A DNA stretch of 64,000 nucleotides from Achatina immaculata. Taxonomy: Eukaryota > Mollusca > Gastropoda > Stylommatophora > Achatinidae. Position 1 is the first letter of the stretch. Each line of letters opens with the position of its first letter. The position numbers and the translations under genes are program-made. Shown one piece after another: positions 43,677-53,716 of the stretch. The stretch covers positions 15,672,929 to 15,736,928 of the forward strand of contig CM019704.1 in assembly GCA_009760885.1 (NCBI GenBank), read 5' to 3'. Under the pieces are notes generated by a model that saw only the letters and a program-made list of their open reading frames with translations, was not told the DNA's origin and made no database searches.

Positions 43677-44687
43677 ATGGCGCGTCTATCGCAAAATTTA
43701 CCAAACATTGCTATTGGTCGCCTGTAAGCAGGCGAAAGTCAAGGTCAGGTTGCCAGACATTTAAACGTGCAGTAGATTACCACCAGTCGACTTTGGCACC
43801 GTTTCCAAGCCACTGGTTCAGCTGAAGACCGGCACCGCAGTGGAATACCCAGGGTGACAACAGCAGCTGATGATCGCTTTATTCTGTTTCATCACCTCAG
43901 AAACAGGTTTATAACAGCTTCCTCAAGTGCCCAGTCATTGCTTCCAGGACACCGTGTGTCTGATCAAACTGTCCGGAATAGACTACATGAAGCTGGACTG
44001 GTGGCACGACGACTCCACCGAGGTCCTGTCTTAACGAGATGCCATCGTCAGAATCGACTTGTTTGGGTCAACCAGCATCGGCCTTGAACAAACTGACAAT
44101 CAATGGAGACGTGTCTGGTTTAGTGATGAATCTTCTTTTTGTTGCACAGCCATGATATGCAGAGAAGGGTGTACCGTAGACCAAATGAACGTTTTGCCCA
44201 AAATTGCGTTGATGAAGCTCCGCCGCACGGTGGTGGAGGTGTAATGGTATGAGGAATGATCGGTTTCAACGGAAGGAGTCCATTGGTGCAGACTGAAGGA
44301 GGCATGAATGCGCAACGATACGTCAATGAAATTCTTCGACCACATGTCCTTCCATTTTTGGTTGCGCAAAGGTCTGTGTTTCAACAGGACAACGCCAGAC
44401 CCCATTCTGCATAGTTCACCACACAGTTCCTGACTGCCAACAACATTCTCACCCTTCCCTGGCCATCCCTGTCTCCAGACATGAATCCGATCGAGCACCC
44501 ACAGGATGAGCTGCAAAGACGTGTTTGTTGACGAAACGTTTCTCTAGCCAATCGTCGTGATCTGTGGCAGGCACTCCAGGAAGAGTAGGCAGCCATCCCA
44601 CAGGCGTACATCAGACATCTGATCGCATCTATGCCCAGGAGATGCCAGTCGCTAATCGATGCAAGCGAAGGCCACACACCATACTAA
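43677..44687 (+). pseudogene. Tc1-like transposase pseudogene (DD34E)
   Basis: A Tc1 transposase of about 335 residues is recognisable. It starts MARLSQNLPNIAIGRL and has a stop at codon 17. The paired helix-turn-helix follows (WHRFQATGSAEDRHRSGIPR, then VTTAADDRFILFHHLRNRF and VSDQTVRNRLHEAGLVARR). The first catalytic Asp is in VWFSDESSF. The second is in FQQDNARPHSA and the Glu in SPDMNPIEH, with 34 residues between these two by my count, counting one stop. It ends LIDASEGHTPY at 44687. Stops at 43725, near 43770 and near 44413, plus frameshifts near 44080 and 44240, inactivate it. Confidence 0.9.
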
Positions 44688-44886
44688 GTTGAGAACCCCT
44701 GGGACTAACACATTCTCGCCACACAGATGCAAGAAACTGTCACGTGAGTGTTTAAACCCTTAGGTATTATTGTGTGCAATTTGAAAATTTTATTCACTCA
44801 ATTTAAAAAACTACTGAATATCAAAGTCATGGCTAAAATTGGGTCATCGGTAGTTATGCGGTCCTTTTTGGACAATATACATACAT

Positions 44887-44916
<30 letters not shown>
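44688..44916. repeat. Tc1 3' flank with (CA)n and (TA)n
   Basis: The first part should hold the Tc1 3' terminus. A (CA)n-(TA)n microsatellite occupies 44886-44916. Confidence 0.5.
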
Positions 44917-44917
<1 letters not shown>

Positions 44918-45090
44918 AAGTGATAGCTGTAGAAGTGGGAGCGAGAGGATTCGTAGCAACATCAGTATATGACCTATGTAAGCAACAGGCCATAAAGGGA
45001 CAAGCAAGAGCAAGGGCATTGAGAAGCCTTTCAGAAACAGCAGAAAAGGCCTCATGCTGGCTGTGGAATATGCGAAACAAGCACTGGTAA
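44917..45090 (+). pseudogene. Retrotransposon ORF C-terminal fragment
   Basis: A 57-codon frame reads KVIAVEVGARGFVATSVYDL and later ASCWLWNMRNKHW before TAA (45088-45090). The VEVGARGF motif and a final W-W-rich end are what I recall from the C-termini of several metazoan retrotransposon ORFs. The clade is not resolved. It begins immediately after a microsatellite. Confidence 0.5.
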
Positions 45091-45119
45091 CATAAGTAAT
45101 TTCATTTTCAATACCAGTC

Positions 45120-45410
45120 CTCCGTAGCTAAATCGCTAAAGACGCACTTCAAAAGTGCAGTGCCAACTGGAAGATCACGGGTTCAATCCCGGGACCGGGA
45201 TTGAAAAAAAAAACTCACAAGACCTCTGGGAGTCATGACCCAGAGGGGCCCACCCCCCTTAGAGTGTCAGGAGTTTAATAGGGCCGAAACACTTGTCTGA
45301 GGGGACGGGACGGGGGGGGGGGGTACTTCCTCCGATGATCTGAAGGAGTTGTGTTGTTGTTCCGCTCTCTACAGTAGAGAGTTTCCTGATATAACATAAC
45401 ATAAACAACA
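45120..45410 (+). mobile_element. tRNA-headed SINE (type S4)
   Basis: The head contains an A-box region (ccgtagctaaatcgctaaag) and B box gggttcaatcccg near 45178-45190. The body includes agggccgaaacacttgtctg and a G-run, and the 3' end is a (ATAAC)n tail at about 45389-45403. No functional tRNA cloverleaf is formed by eye. Confidence 0.8.
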
Positions 45411-45444
45411 ACAATTGAAAACACAAAATTACATGTAAATTTAC

Positions 45445-45475
<31 letters not shown>

Positions 45476-45489
45476 TTATGTGCAACAGA

Positions 45490-45955
45490 TACATATCAAT
45501 GGAAACAAGATTCCGAGTACTTAAGAGCCAGTTCTGTTTTATGGGTGTGAAGCATGGTCTATGAATAAGATTACAGTGAGAAATGGAGAAATGGAGGCCA
45601 TGGATAAGTGGTTCATAAGAACGATGTTGAAGGTACCAAGGACAGCCAAGAAAACCAATGACGAAGTCTTAAGAGAGGCTGGAGTTAAAATACAAATTAT
45701 AACAAAGATCAGAGGCAGATACGCGAGATTTATAGAACATTTCCAGGGAACAGGAAAAGTGGCACACGCTGTGGCAAGTGGAAAAATTGACAGAAGAGGT
45801 GACAGAAGAAGACAGAGAGAGAAGTTACTTGATAGGCTATCAGTGTGACTATGAAAAAAAAGTCAGCGGCGGATCTCATAATCAATGCAACAGACAGGTG
45901 ATTGTGGAGAGAAATGATCGCCTACGCCACGCGGCATGGCACTTAGAAAATTGTT
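45490..45955 (+). pseudogene. LINE-D-type C-terminal fragment
   Basis: A frame from 45561 reads EMEAMDKWFIRTMLKVPRTA, then KKTNDEVLREAGVKIQIITK and a basic GDRRRQREKLLDRLSV end. It aligns with the LEAAEMWFIRRMLRIHWTAK region of LINE-D. After a stop the terminal segment ERNDRLRHAAWHLE matches the gatcgcctacgcc...cggcatggc end also seen at 7670. Confidence 0.78.
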
Positions 45956-46285
45956 GTTGAAGAAACCGTCGGCATAAATGTTGGATGTTTGATGGTTTGT
46001 ACATCTCCTAACTACACATCTTCCAATAAAGATGCAGGGCGCCTCGTCATCTACATTATTTCCACATAAGAATGAGGTAGATTCCAGTTACAAAAGCTTG
46101 TGTCTGAATAGAAATCTCTGATTATCTGTGTCCTGAATTCCTCTGCCCAGTGATAATAATTCATGCAGGTCAACAGGTCACTGCATGTCCAGCAGGTGAA
46201 GCGTTAACTACAACAATTAAATAATATATCAACAGATCCTGCATATGCTAGTATACAAAATCATAAGAAAACTACCATTCTGATC

Positions 46286-46545
46286 GGTGGCCTGGTTAGC
46301 TGAGTAGATAGGCGCTCAGTTTACTAATCCGGTGGTACCGGGTTTAAGTCCCAGCAGTGCGATTTTTTTTTTTTTTGTTGGAACACACCAAAAAGGCCCC
46401 GGGTTCCACCCAGCCTCTAAAAATGGGCACCAGAGAAATCTGGGAAGGTAAATTAGGCCAGACGTGATACTGACCACATCACATTTTCACGTGCCGAAAT
46501 TCGTGGAAATACAGGCCCAGTATGCCTTAATGGCTTGGGAATTGT
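46286..46545 (+). mobile_element. tRNA-headed SINE (type S1), copy 3
   Basis: The head has ggttagctgagtagataggc (A region) and a mutated B box gggtttaagtcc. The body contains a T13-class run, ccaaaaaggccccgggttcc, aaaaatgggcaccagagaaa and gccagacgtgatactgacca, closely parallel to the copy at 18948. Confidence 0.82.
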
Positions 46546-47732
46546 GTATCATTCTGATCAACGGATACCTCATGACTCAAGTTAGAGAATATTTATACTG
46601 ATAGATATCCTTGCCAGTTACTGGGAGATGACTACTTACCCGATCAGCTTCCAAGGACATAGAAAGATGAGATGATTCTTGCCAGCTGTTTAGAAACTGC
46701 ACAGACAAGCTTTTATGACGTAACGCAGCGCTGAAAAGGTCTTTATGAACACTGCTCAATCGATGTTTTGCATGGGCAGTGCATCACCAAAATCAAGGCA
46801 GTATAGAAGTACTGAAAGTTAACTCAAAGACTTCCTGGCATACTAGAAATCATCATCAACATCATCATCAGTCCTCTGTACTACCAATGAAGCATAAGGC
46901 ATCAACAAAGGTTCCCCGACTAATCCCGTCTTGAGCAAGCTTGGATACCTCAAACCATGACTCTCCCTTCCTTTAGTTCTTCCTGTATTGTGTGTCTCCG
47001 TGTTACTAATGGGATGTCCTTCTTTTTATTAACCTGAGGTGTCCAGTCAAGGCCATATAGGGGTATCTTTTTTTATACTGGAAATAATCCAATTTAATAT
47101 ATCTCTTGTACAATTTGTTCCCATATTATCTGTAATCACCGTTTGTACGATGTGGGCTGGACAGCCAGAACTAGATTCCTAGATCTTACATGGAGACTGC
47201 AACGTATTCTTCAATGATGTTACACACTTTTATAATACTGCATGGACGCTATATAGGGTTTTGACCACTGTAGTAATCTCATGTCACTGCAGCGCCATGA
47301 CCGCTTGTCACCAAGAGAACGAACGAGTTTGGTTTTAAAACACTGAAGAATTTGATCCGCAAGTCAGTCTGACATTCCGCTTTATATCACTCACCTTTCA
47401 TCTGCTCCAGACAGAAAGATTGACGAGAACGACAAAACAAAGAAATACAAGTCACAGATAATGAAACCTTGCACTGGAGAGACAGCACATAATGTTTGCC
47501 TACGTTATCAGAGAGCAAACTAGCAAATACAAGATACGGCTCAAAGACACAAAAACGTCTGAGACGAAAGATGACATCAGTGACAACGGACATAAATCAT
47601 GGAATACCCAATAATGATCTTGCACACAGGATAGCGTCTCTATATAGAGAATGTACAAGCGTTAAAGTAAAAAAAAAACCCAATGCCGTGTCGTTGCTGA
47701 AGCACAAGCATCGTGATGGACTGGGAGTTGGT
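46546..47732. other. No gene seen; possible antisense LINE tail near 46853-47060
   Basis: Most of this is unique-looking. The plus strand at 46853-46880 is (CATCAT)-like and is followed by sequence that, reversed, ends in tgatgatgatgttgatgatg. This suggests the 3' tail of another LINE in antisense, but no coding similarity is readable. Confidence 0.4.
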
Positions 47733-48042
47733 TCATTCATTCATTTGCGTGTCCCTTGTGGAACTTTGCCTAACAGCACTCCTGTAGGCCTCTCGGTTGT
47801 GAGCAAGATGGCCTGCTGCTGATGCATCCATTTCCAGATCATCAATGATGTCTCGCACCCATCTTCGCCTTGGTCTTCATCTCTTTCTTTTTCCCATTAT
47901 GTATCCTTCCAAGACGGTTATCTCTAGGTTATCATGACGTTCAATGTGTCCAAAATATTTAAGTTTTCTCTCTTTAATCCTCTTTACTAGCCAGCCTTCT
48001 TCAGTATTAAGTATTTGTAGTATAGATATATTTGTTATTTGG
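47733..48042 (-). mobile_element. LINE-C 3' end, 5'-truncated, antisense
   Basis: The sequence is collinear with 24826-25135 in the main LINE-C. On the minus strand the frame reads EEGWLVKRIKERKLKYFGHI and then ERHDNLEITVLEGYIMGKRK. The tail on the plus strand is (TTCA)n at 47733-47745. It is truncated at about 48042. Confidence 0.88.
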
Positions 48043-48129
48043 GAGTTGGTTACGACTCCCATTATTGTATACCTGGCGTTTTCTAAAAAAAAAAAAAAAC
48101 CACACACACGAACAGGCACAATGATTCTT

Positions 48130-48270
48130 TTGCTGACTCCACTTCCTTGTAGACCATAGCGATCCCTGCCTCACTGGGCAAATTGGGCCCGTTATTGGTA
48201 GCACAAAAAAGTAGTACAGGGTCTTGGCCAGCTCTAGTTTGCTGATGCTGACAACTGTACCGTCACTTTA
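48130..48270 (+). mobile_element. Interspersed repeat family F, copy 2
   Basis: It shares gatccctgcc, a tgggcaaattg/ttattgg block, acagggtcttggccagctct and ctgatgctgaca with 6400-6530. This copy lacks the 34-bp expansion. Confidence 0.6.
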
Positions 48271-50018
48271 GCACAGCTAACTTCGATCCCTGTATAGACG
48301 CACACACACGCATATAAAACCATAAAAATTAATTATAGTATATACATATACACTAGTGTCAGTGCTCTTCGCAGTTGGCATTTAACAGCTTCGCCAAAAC
48401 AGAACTAATGAGACCTACGTGAAATTCGGTCACAGTCCATAAATTCGAAATGAAACTTTCACGTTGAAACACCATAAGGCCAGCTCTTGCTATAATATCA
48501 CTGTAAGACTTTTATGATTTTTTGCTGACATTTCTAGAAACTGGACAGTTAGCTCAGGTGATCATGCCTCCTCTGTTACCTTCAAGTAGGTCTCTCATAT
48601 ATTTTCCCCAAGTCCAGGTTCAGAACAGTTTCGGCACCACGGCAAACGAGAACATCCCATAACTGCTCCGCCGCCTGTGTCAGTGACATCTCTGGGAATG
48701 CGCAAGAACTGCTCCACGTCCATGTCCAAGCACAAAGAGGAAAAGTGATCCGTGCACGGTGAAGTCATACATCTCGGCAAATATCCCCAGTAGGGAGGCA
48801 CTCACAGCCCGCTGTAAGCTACGGTGCTAACCTTCCACAGATGCGCGTAGAAAATCACAGCTCACAGTGACGCCCCGAGCACTCAACTCAGCAGCTAAGG
48901 GCGCCAAACCGGACTCACAACTCACAACACAACGAAACTGGCCCAGACAAAGCATAGAGAAAGGCAAACAAAGGCACAATCATCAACTGTCACATTCGGC
49001 CATCCGCCATGTTGGAACTGGAAGCCACTCTTCCCATATTTTCGCTATTTCGTCTTCATCTATTATTATCTGACTTCTTATGTTTTTTATACCTCTCCTG
49101 CTATGTATTCCACAATTTCTTTTAGTGATAAGTGCTATTTCTTCCCACACTCCTCCCGTATTGTGAATTATTCATTTCTTCTATGGCAATACATATCTCC
49201 TCCATCCACTTTTATTTGGCTCGCCCACACATATAAAGTGTTTCTTTGTTAATCTCCTCGTATTTCAGAGAGCTTTTAGCTTCCTTTCTTTCTCTCATAA
49301 CAAGTTAATATATCGTCCGTCATCCAGCTCTGCTCCATGTTGCTGCTCCTTCTCTGCAAGCTGTTGTTTGCATTTTTTTATACTTTGTGTTAGACAATAC
49401 CATTTTACATCAGTTCTCTCTTGTGGAGTTTCTCTGTGCCTTCGTTTAAAAGAAATTCGCATTTGTTTTTCACCTGCATTAGATATTTCTCTTGCAGATC
49501 TTGCCATTTCAAGACATAAAATTACCATAACAAATTATCACAACATATAATCATTGAATCATATTACTTTTTTTTCTTTCCTTTATGCCGGCCAGGGAAA
49601 TTTAACATTATGTACCAACTAAAAGACACACAGTTCAAGAACTGAGAAACACTGCAATCTATATGCTAATCTTGGGGCTGTACAACGCATATGCATTTGA
49701 ATTGTTCTATGCAATGCAAGCGCACGCTATTCACATCATTAACAAAGCCGAACGATGATCTAATTTTATCAGCTAACGACTGTAACAAATTTTTATTTCA
49801 CGCTTTATTAACGGTAGCAGGTCGTGCCAGATAGAACAAGACAAATGCCAGAGTAAAACTGGCATCAATGACCTGCAAGATTTCGACAACAGTTGCTGAC
49901 TATGCAACAATGACACTTCTTTCTTATCAGTGAGGCGATACCAGTACATATTTCCAAGAGAAGTTTCTTTTCATTTTGTAGATAAAGCACTGAGACAAAC
50001 TTTTCTTCTCCTTCGTTT
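48271..50018. other. No gene supported; antisense coding-like stretch 49030-49540
   Basis: Mostly unique-looking. The minus strand between 49540 and 49030 reads as a charged, partly open frame (for example KRRHRETPQERTDVKWYCLT) interrupted by stops. It might be the linker of a LINE ORF, but no diagnostic motif is present. Confidence 0.4.
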
Positions 50019-50190
50019 GGGGGCTGCGTGGTCTTGGAATTACACGTTTGCCTAGGGCATTGGAGGTCGCGGATTCGAATCCAACCCGAAATGGCAGGGG
50101 GTTTTTTTTCTTATGAGTCCTCCAGCAATGAGTTCCCTTGGTTTCTAGGTGATGGGACTGAACGTCTGTGTGCATTGTCGCGAGAATTTA
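50019..50190 (+). mobile_element. tRNA-headed SINE (type S5)
   Basis: The head gggggctgcgtggtcttgga is followed by B box ggattcgaatcc (50071-50082) and a short body after a T8 run. It abuts a LINE-C fragment with no gap. Confidence 0.75.
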
Positions 50191-50192
50191 GA

Positions 50193-50386
50193 TTCCTTAT
50201 AAATCTTATTTTTACAGTTCTGTCCGTTCCTCTTCACGGATTCTTTAATTGTTTTATTTTCTGAAGAGCGATAGATGTCCTCCTTTTAATATCCATCATT
50301 GTATCTCCATTATTAGTTAGTAAAAATCCCAGATATTCAAAACTATCCACCTCTTCCATTTTTTCCTCACTGATATACATTTGAGG
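50193..50386 (-). mobile_element. LINE-C internal fragment, antisense
   Basis: The fragment matches 28000-28190 of LINE-C closely: ttctgaagagcgatagatgt, cattgtatctccattattag and cacctcttcc. It lacks the 3' end of the element, so it did not arise as a simple 5'-truncated insertion. It was probably separated by later rearrangement, or is the body of an S5 SINE that captured LINE sequence. Confidence 0.8.
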
Positions 50387-50851
50387 CGGATCTCTGCTTG
50401 TTAATATCAGAGGCTAATCTCTACCAGTTATTGTCAAAGGCGGATCTCCGCTGCCCAGGAATAAATTCTAGGAAAAACATACCACAGAGATTAGGGAAAA
50501 ACCCCAGGCATGTCCATAACTGACTGCGACACTCGGTCTGAGGTGTTAGAACGGGCGACGGAACAGATGTGGGAATGTTCTAACTGCAGTGAAGCCATTT
50601 CCGAATAAATATATTTTCTACTGTTTATTTGGATTTCATTATTTTACGTCGTGTTACTTGGCTGACTGAACTTTGTTTTCAAACTGTTTACATGTGTTTG
50701 TCTTTACACTATGATTTATGTTTATTTCTCTTCCACGATTGTTGTCCACTTCCTGCGACTTTCAACCCAAACTTCTTCTTCTTCTCTATCCACGTTTTGA
50801 GTGTTGGTGGTCATCTGCAGCCCTATCGCCCTGACGAAGTCTGCCGTCTTA
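50387..50851. other. No gene seen
   Basis: Unique-looking sequence before the 24-bp array. Confidence 0.45.
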
Positions 50852-52294
50852 TCCAGGCTTGAGTGGCAGTCCTATAGTAAGCTAGAGTGACAGTCCTATA
50901 GCAGGCTAGAGTGACAGTCCTATAGTAAGCTAGAGTGACAGTCATATAGTAAGCTAGAGTGACAGTCATATAGTAAGCTAGAGTGACAGTCCTATAGCAG
51001 GCTAGAGTGACAGTCCTATAGCAGGCTTGAGTGGTAGTCCTATAGTAAGCTAGAGTGACAGTCCTATAGTAAGCTAGAGTGACAGTCCTATAGCAGGCTA
51101 GAGTGACAGTCCTATAGCAGGCTTGAGTGGTAGTCCTATAGTAAGCTAGAGTGACAGTCCTATAGTAAGCTAGAGTGACAGTCCTATAGCAGGCTAGAGT
51201 GACAGTCCTATAGCAGGCTTGAGTGGTAGTCCTATAGTAAGCTAGAGTGACAGTCCTATAGCAGGCTAGAGTGACAGTCCTATAGCAGGCTTGAGTGGTA
51301 GTCCTATAGCAGGCTTGAGTGGTAGTCCTATAGCAGGCTAGAGTGACAGTCCTATAGCAGGCTAGAGTGACAGTCCTATAGCAGGCTTGAGTGGTAGTCC
51401 TATAGCAGGCTTGAGTGGTAGTCCTATAGCAGGCTAGAGTGACAGTCCTATAGCAGGCTAGAGTGACAGTCCTATAGCAGGCTTGAGTGGTAGTCCTATA
51501 GCAGGCTAGAGTGACAGTCCTATAGCAGGCTAGAGTGACAGTCCTATAGCAGGCTTGAGTGGTAGTCCTATAGCAGGCTAGAGTGACAGTCCTATAGCAG
51601 GCTAGAGTGACAGTCCTATAGCAGGCTAGAGTGACAGTCCTATAGCAGGCTTGAGTGGTAGTCCTATAGCAGGCTTGAGTGGTAGTCCTATAGCAGGCTA
51701 GAGTGACAGTCCTATAGCAGGCTTGAGTGGTAGTCCTATAGCAGGCTAGAGTGACAGTCCTATAGCAGGCTTGAGTGGTAGTCCTATAGCAGGCGTGAGT
51801 GACAGTCCTATAGCAGGCTTGAGTGGTAGTCCTATAGCAGGCGTGAGTGGCAGTCCTATAGCAGGCTTGAGTGGCAGTCCTATAGCAGGCTAGAGTGGTA
51901 GTCCTATAGCAGGCTAGAGTGGCAGTCCTATAGCAGCCGTGATTGACAGTCCTATAGCAGGCTAGAGTGACAGTCCTATGGCAGGTTTGAGTGATAGTCC
52001 TATGGCAGGCTTGAGTGGCAGTCCTATGGCAGGCTTGAGTGGCAGTCCTATGGCAGGCTTGAGTGACAGTCCTATGGCAGGCTTGAGTGGCAGTCCTATA
52101 GCAGGCTAGAGTGGCAGTCCTATAGCAGGCTTGAGCGGGCAGTCCTATGGCAGGCTTGAGTGATAGTCCTATAGCAGGCTTGAGTGACAGTCCTATGGTA
52201 GGCTGGAGTGATAGTCCTATGGCAGGTTGAGTGACAGTCCTATGGCAGGCTTGAGTGCCAGTGCTATAGCAGGCTAGAGTGGCAGTCCTATAGC
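50852..52294. repeat. 24-bp minisatellite, about 60 copies, partly higher-order
   Basis: Units of 24 bp read ctatagcaggctagagtgac plus agtc. Three main variants (gcaggctaga, gcaggcttgag with ggtagtc, and gtaagctaga) alternate. Between about 50997 and 51240 they form a 96-bp four-unit block repeated almost exactly. The right-hand end (after about 51960) changes ctata to ctatg and is more variable. No long open frame survives because units contain stops. Confidence 0.95.
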
Positions 52295-52654
52295 ATTCCT
52301 TTCAGTTCCTCTCCTAGGGCCAGATCAGTGCTCGGAGGTTTGAGTAGTTTGGCCAGGTCTGCAGGATATACTCTGGCGTCTAGACACCAAAGCCGGATCG
52401 ACATTCGTTTGTGTGTGACTATACACAGTCCTGGTTTTGATACTAGTTCTCCAATACACCACGGCCTAATATGTCATATCCACCGACTCCAAATCAGTTT
52501 TGGAATCTCTAAAATGAAAGAGGTCTATTTTTAAGCTGCTTTTATATATTGAGCAGAAGCATTTCAGTAACTCTCCAATGTGTGCCATCTTACTGTGGTT
52601 TAAGTGGAAAAGATATTAACGGAACCAGATAGCGAAAGAAAGCGAAGATGAACC
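52295..52654. other. No gene seen
   Basis: Unique-looking sequence between two minisatellites. Confidence 0.45.
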
Positions 52655-52900
52655 TCTGATTCGCTGTCATACATTGGAGTCGAAATGACCTCTGAACCTC
52701 TGATTCGCTGTCATACTGTCGAAATGATCTCTGAACCTCTGATTCGCTGTCATACTGTCAAAATGATCTCTGAACCTCTGATTCGCTGTCATACATTGGA
52801 GTCGAAATGATCTCTGAATCTCTGATTCGCTGTCATACATTGGAGTCGAAATGATCACTGAACCTCTGATTCGCTGTCATACTGTCGAAATGATCTCTCT
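52655..52900. repeat. 39-bp minisatellite, about 6 copies
   Basis: Units share gaacctctgattcgctgtca plus tactgtcgaaatgatctct; some units carry an extra cattggagt. The minus-strand peptide repeat MTANQRFRDHFDS results from the period being a multiple of three. Confidence 0.88.
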
Positions 52901-53078
52901 GTAAAAAGGGGATGTGATCGTTCAGAAACAGCGAGCAGGGAGTTCTTAGCGGCCAGTGCTGAGAAGAAATGCAATAGAAATTTTTCAGGGCACACCATTT
53001 TAGAATGACTGCGACGTGGCACAGAAACATGACTGAAAAACAAGAAAACGTTTGCCTTATAAAATAGATGTACAGTAC

Positions 53079-53546
53079 TGTCAGCCGCTCAGAGCTGCGC
53101 CGAGTTGCATAGCGCGGCCTGCTGTTGCGCAGGCCGACCGTTCTTTTGGCGAAAAAGCGCTCTCGAGTTCCGTGTGTGGGAAGAAAGGTTTTCGCTCTGT
53201 TCCCGGACGGCGAGAGTTAAGATGTTTCGATGCAGAAGTGAGTGGTTTGTCCGTCGAGCGAAGCCTATAAACGGCTAGCCAGCCAGGGTCGTGCTAACGC
53301 GTCTGTGGTGTACTATGGTTTTGTCGACCGATGGTCTCGAAATTGGCCCATTTCTCGCAAAGTGTATGGGGTCTACAGTATGTAATGTGCATTGGTTGTG
53401 AGTGCCGGGCTTTCTCCTGGTTCGTTAGAGCAGAGAGAGCCGGCCGCCGCCGGGGTCGAAAGGGATCCGCTCTGAGCAGAGCGCTGTCTACCTTGCCCCG
53501 CGTCGGTCTGTCGGCAGATATCCGACTAAGGTTCGGTGAAGAAAGC
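53079..53546 (+). other. Putative 5' external transcribed spacer of rDNA (retrocopied)
   Basis: The 468 bp immediately upstream of the 18S start are GC-rich compared with the flanks and contain a hairpin (cggcctgc...gcaggccg near 53124-53146). Position and composition suggest pre-rRNA leader sequence; I cannot recognise the spacer itself because these evolve fast. If the copied RNA was complete, 53079 would mark the polymerase I start site. Confidence 0.6.
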
Positions 53547-53716
53547 TATATAGTTGATCCTGCCAACAGTCATATGCTTGTTTCAAAAGAATAAACCATG
53601 CATGTCTAAGTTCACACTGTCTCACTGTGAAATCGCGAATGGCTCATTATATCATTCTAGGTTCCTTAGATGACACGATCCTACTTGGATAAATGTGGCA
53701 ATTATAGAGCTAATAC
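53547..53716 (+). pseudogene. 18S rRNA 5' end, partial pseudogene
   Basis: About 170 nt align with the start of eukaryotic 18S rRNA: gttgatcctgcc, catatgcttg, ccatgcatgtctaag, gcgaatggctcatta, ggttccttagatgacacgat, cctacttggataa and tagagctaatac. Conserved bases are changed at several places (for example cctgccaacagtc and aaaagaataaacc). It is thus a mutated copy, not a working gene. It stops exactly where element E begins. Confidence 0.93.

Noticed and set aside
49295..49528. A 77-codon charged minus-strand frame as a host gene
   Set aside because: No start context, homologous motif or continuing exon is visible; it could be LINE linker sequence.
50852..52294. CRISPR-like array appearance of regular short repeats
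   Set aside because: Units are directly contiguous with no unique spacers, and the DNA is eukaryotic.
53547..53716. Start of a working 18S rRNA gene
   Set aside because: Only 170 nt are present, conserved bases are changed, and element E follows with no 18S sequence resuming after it.
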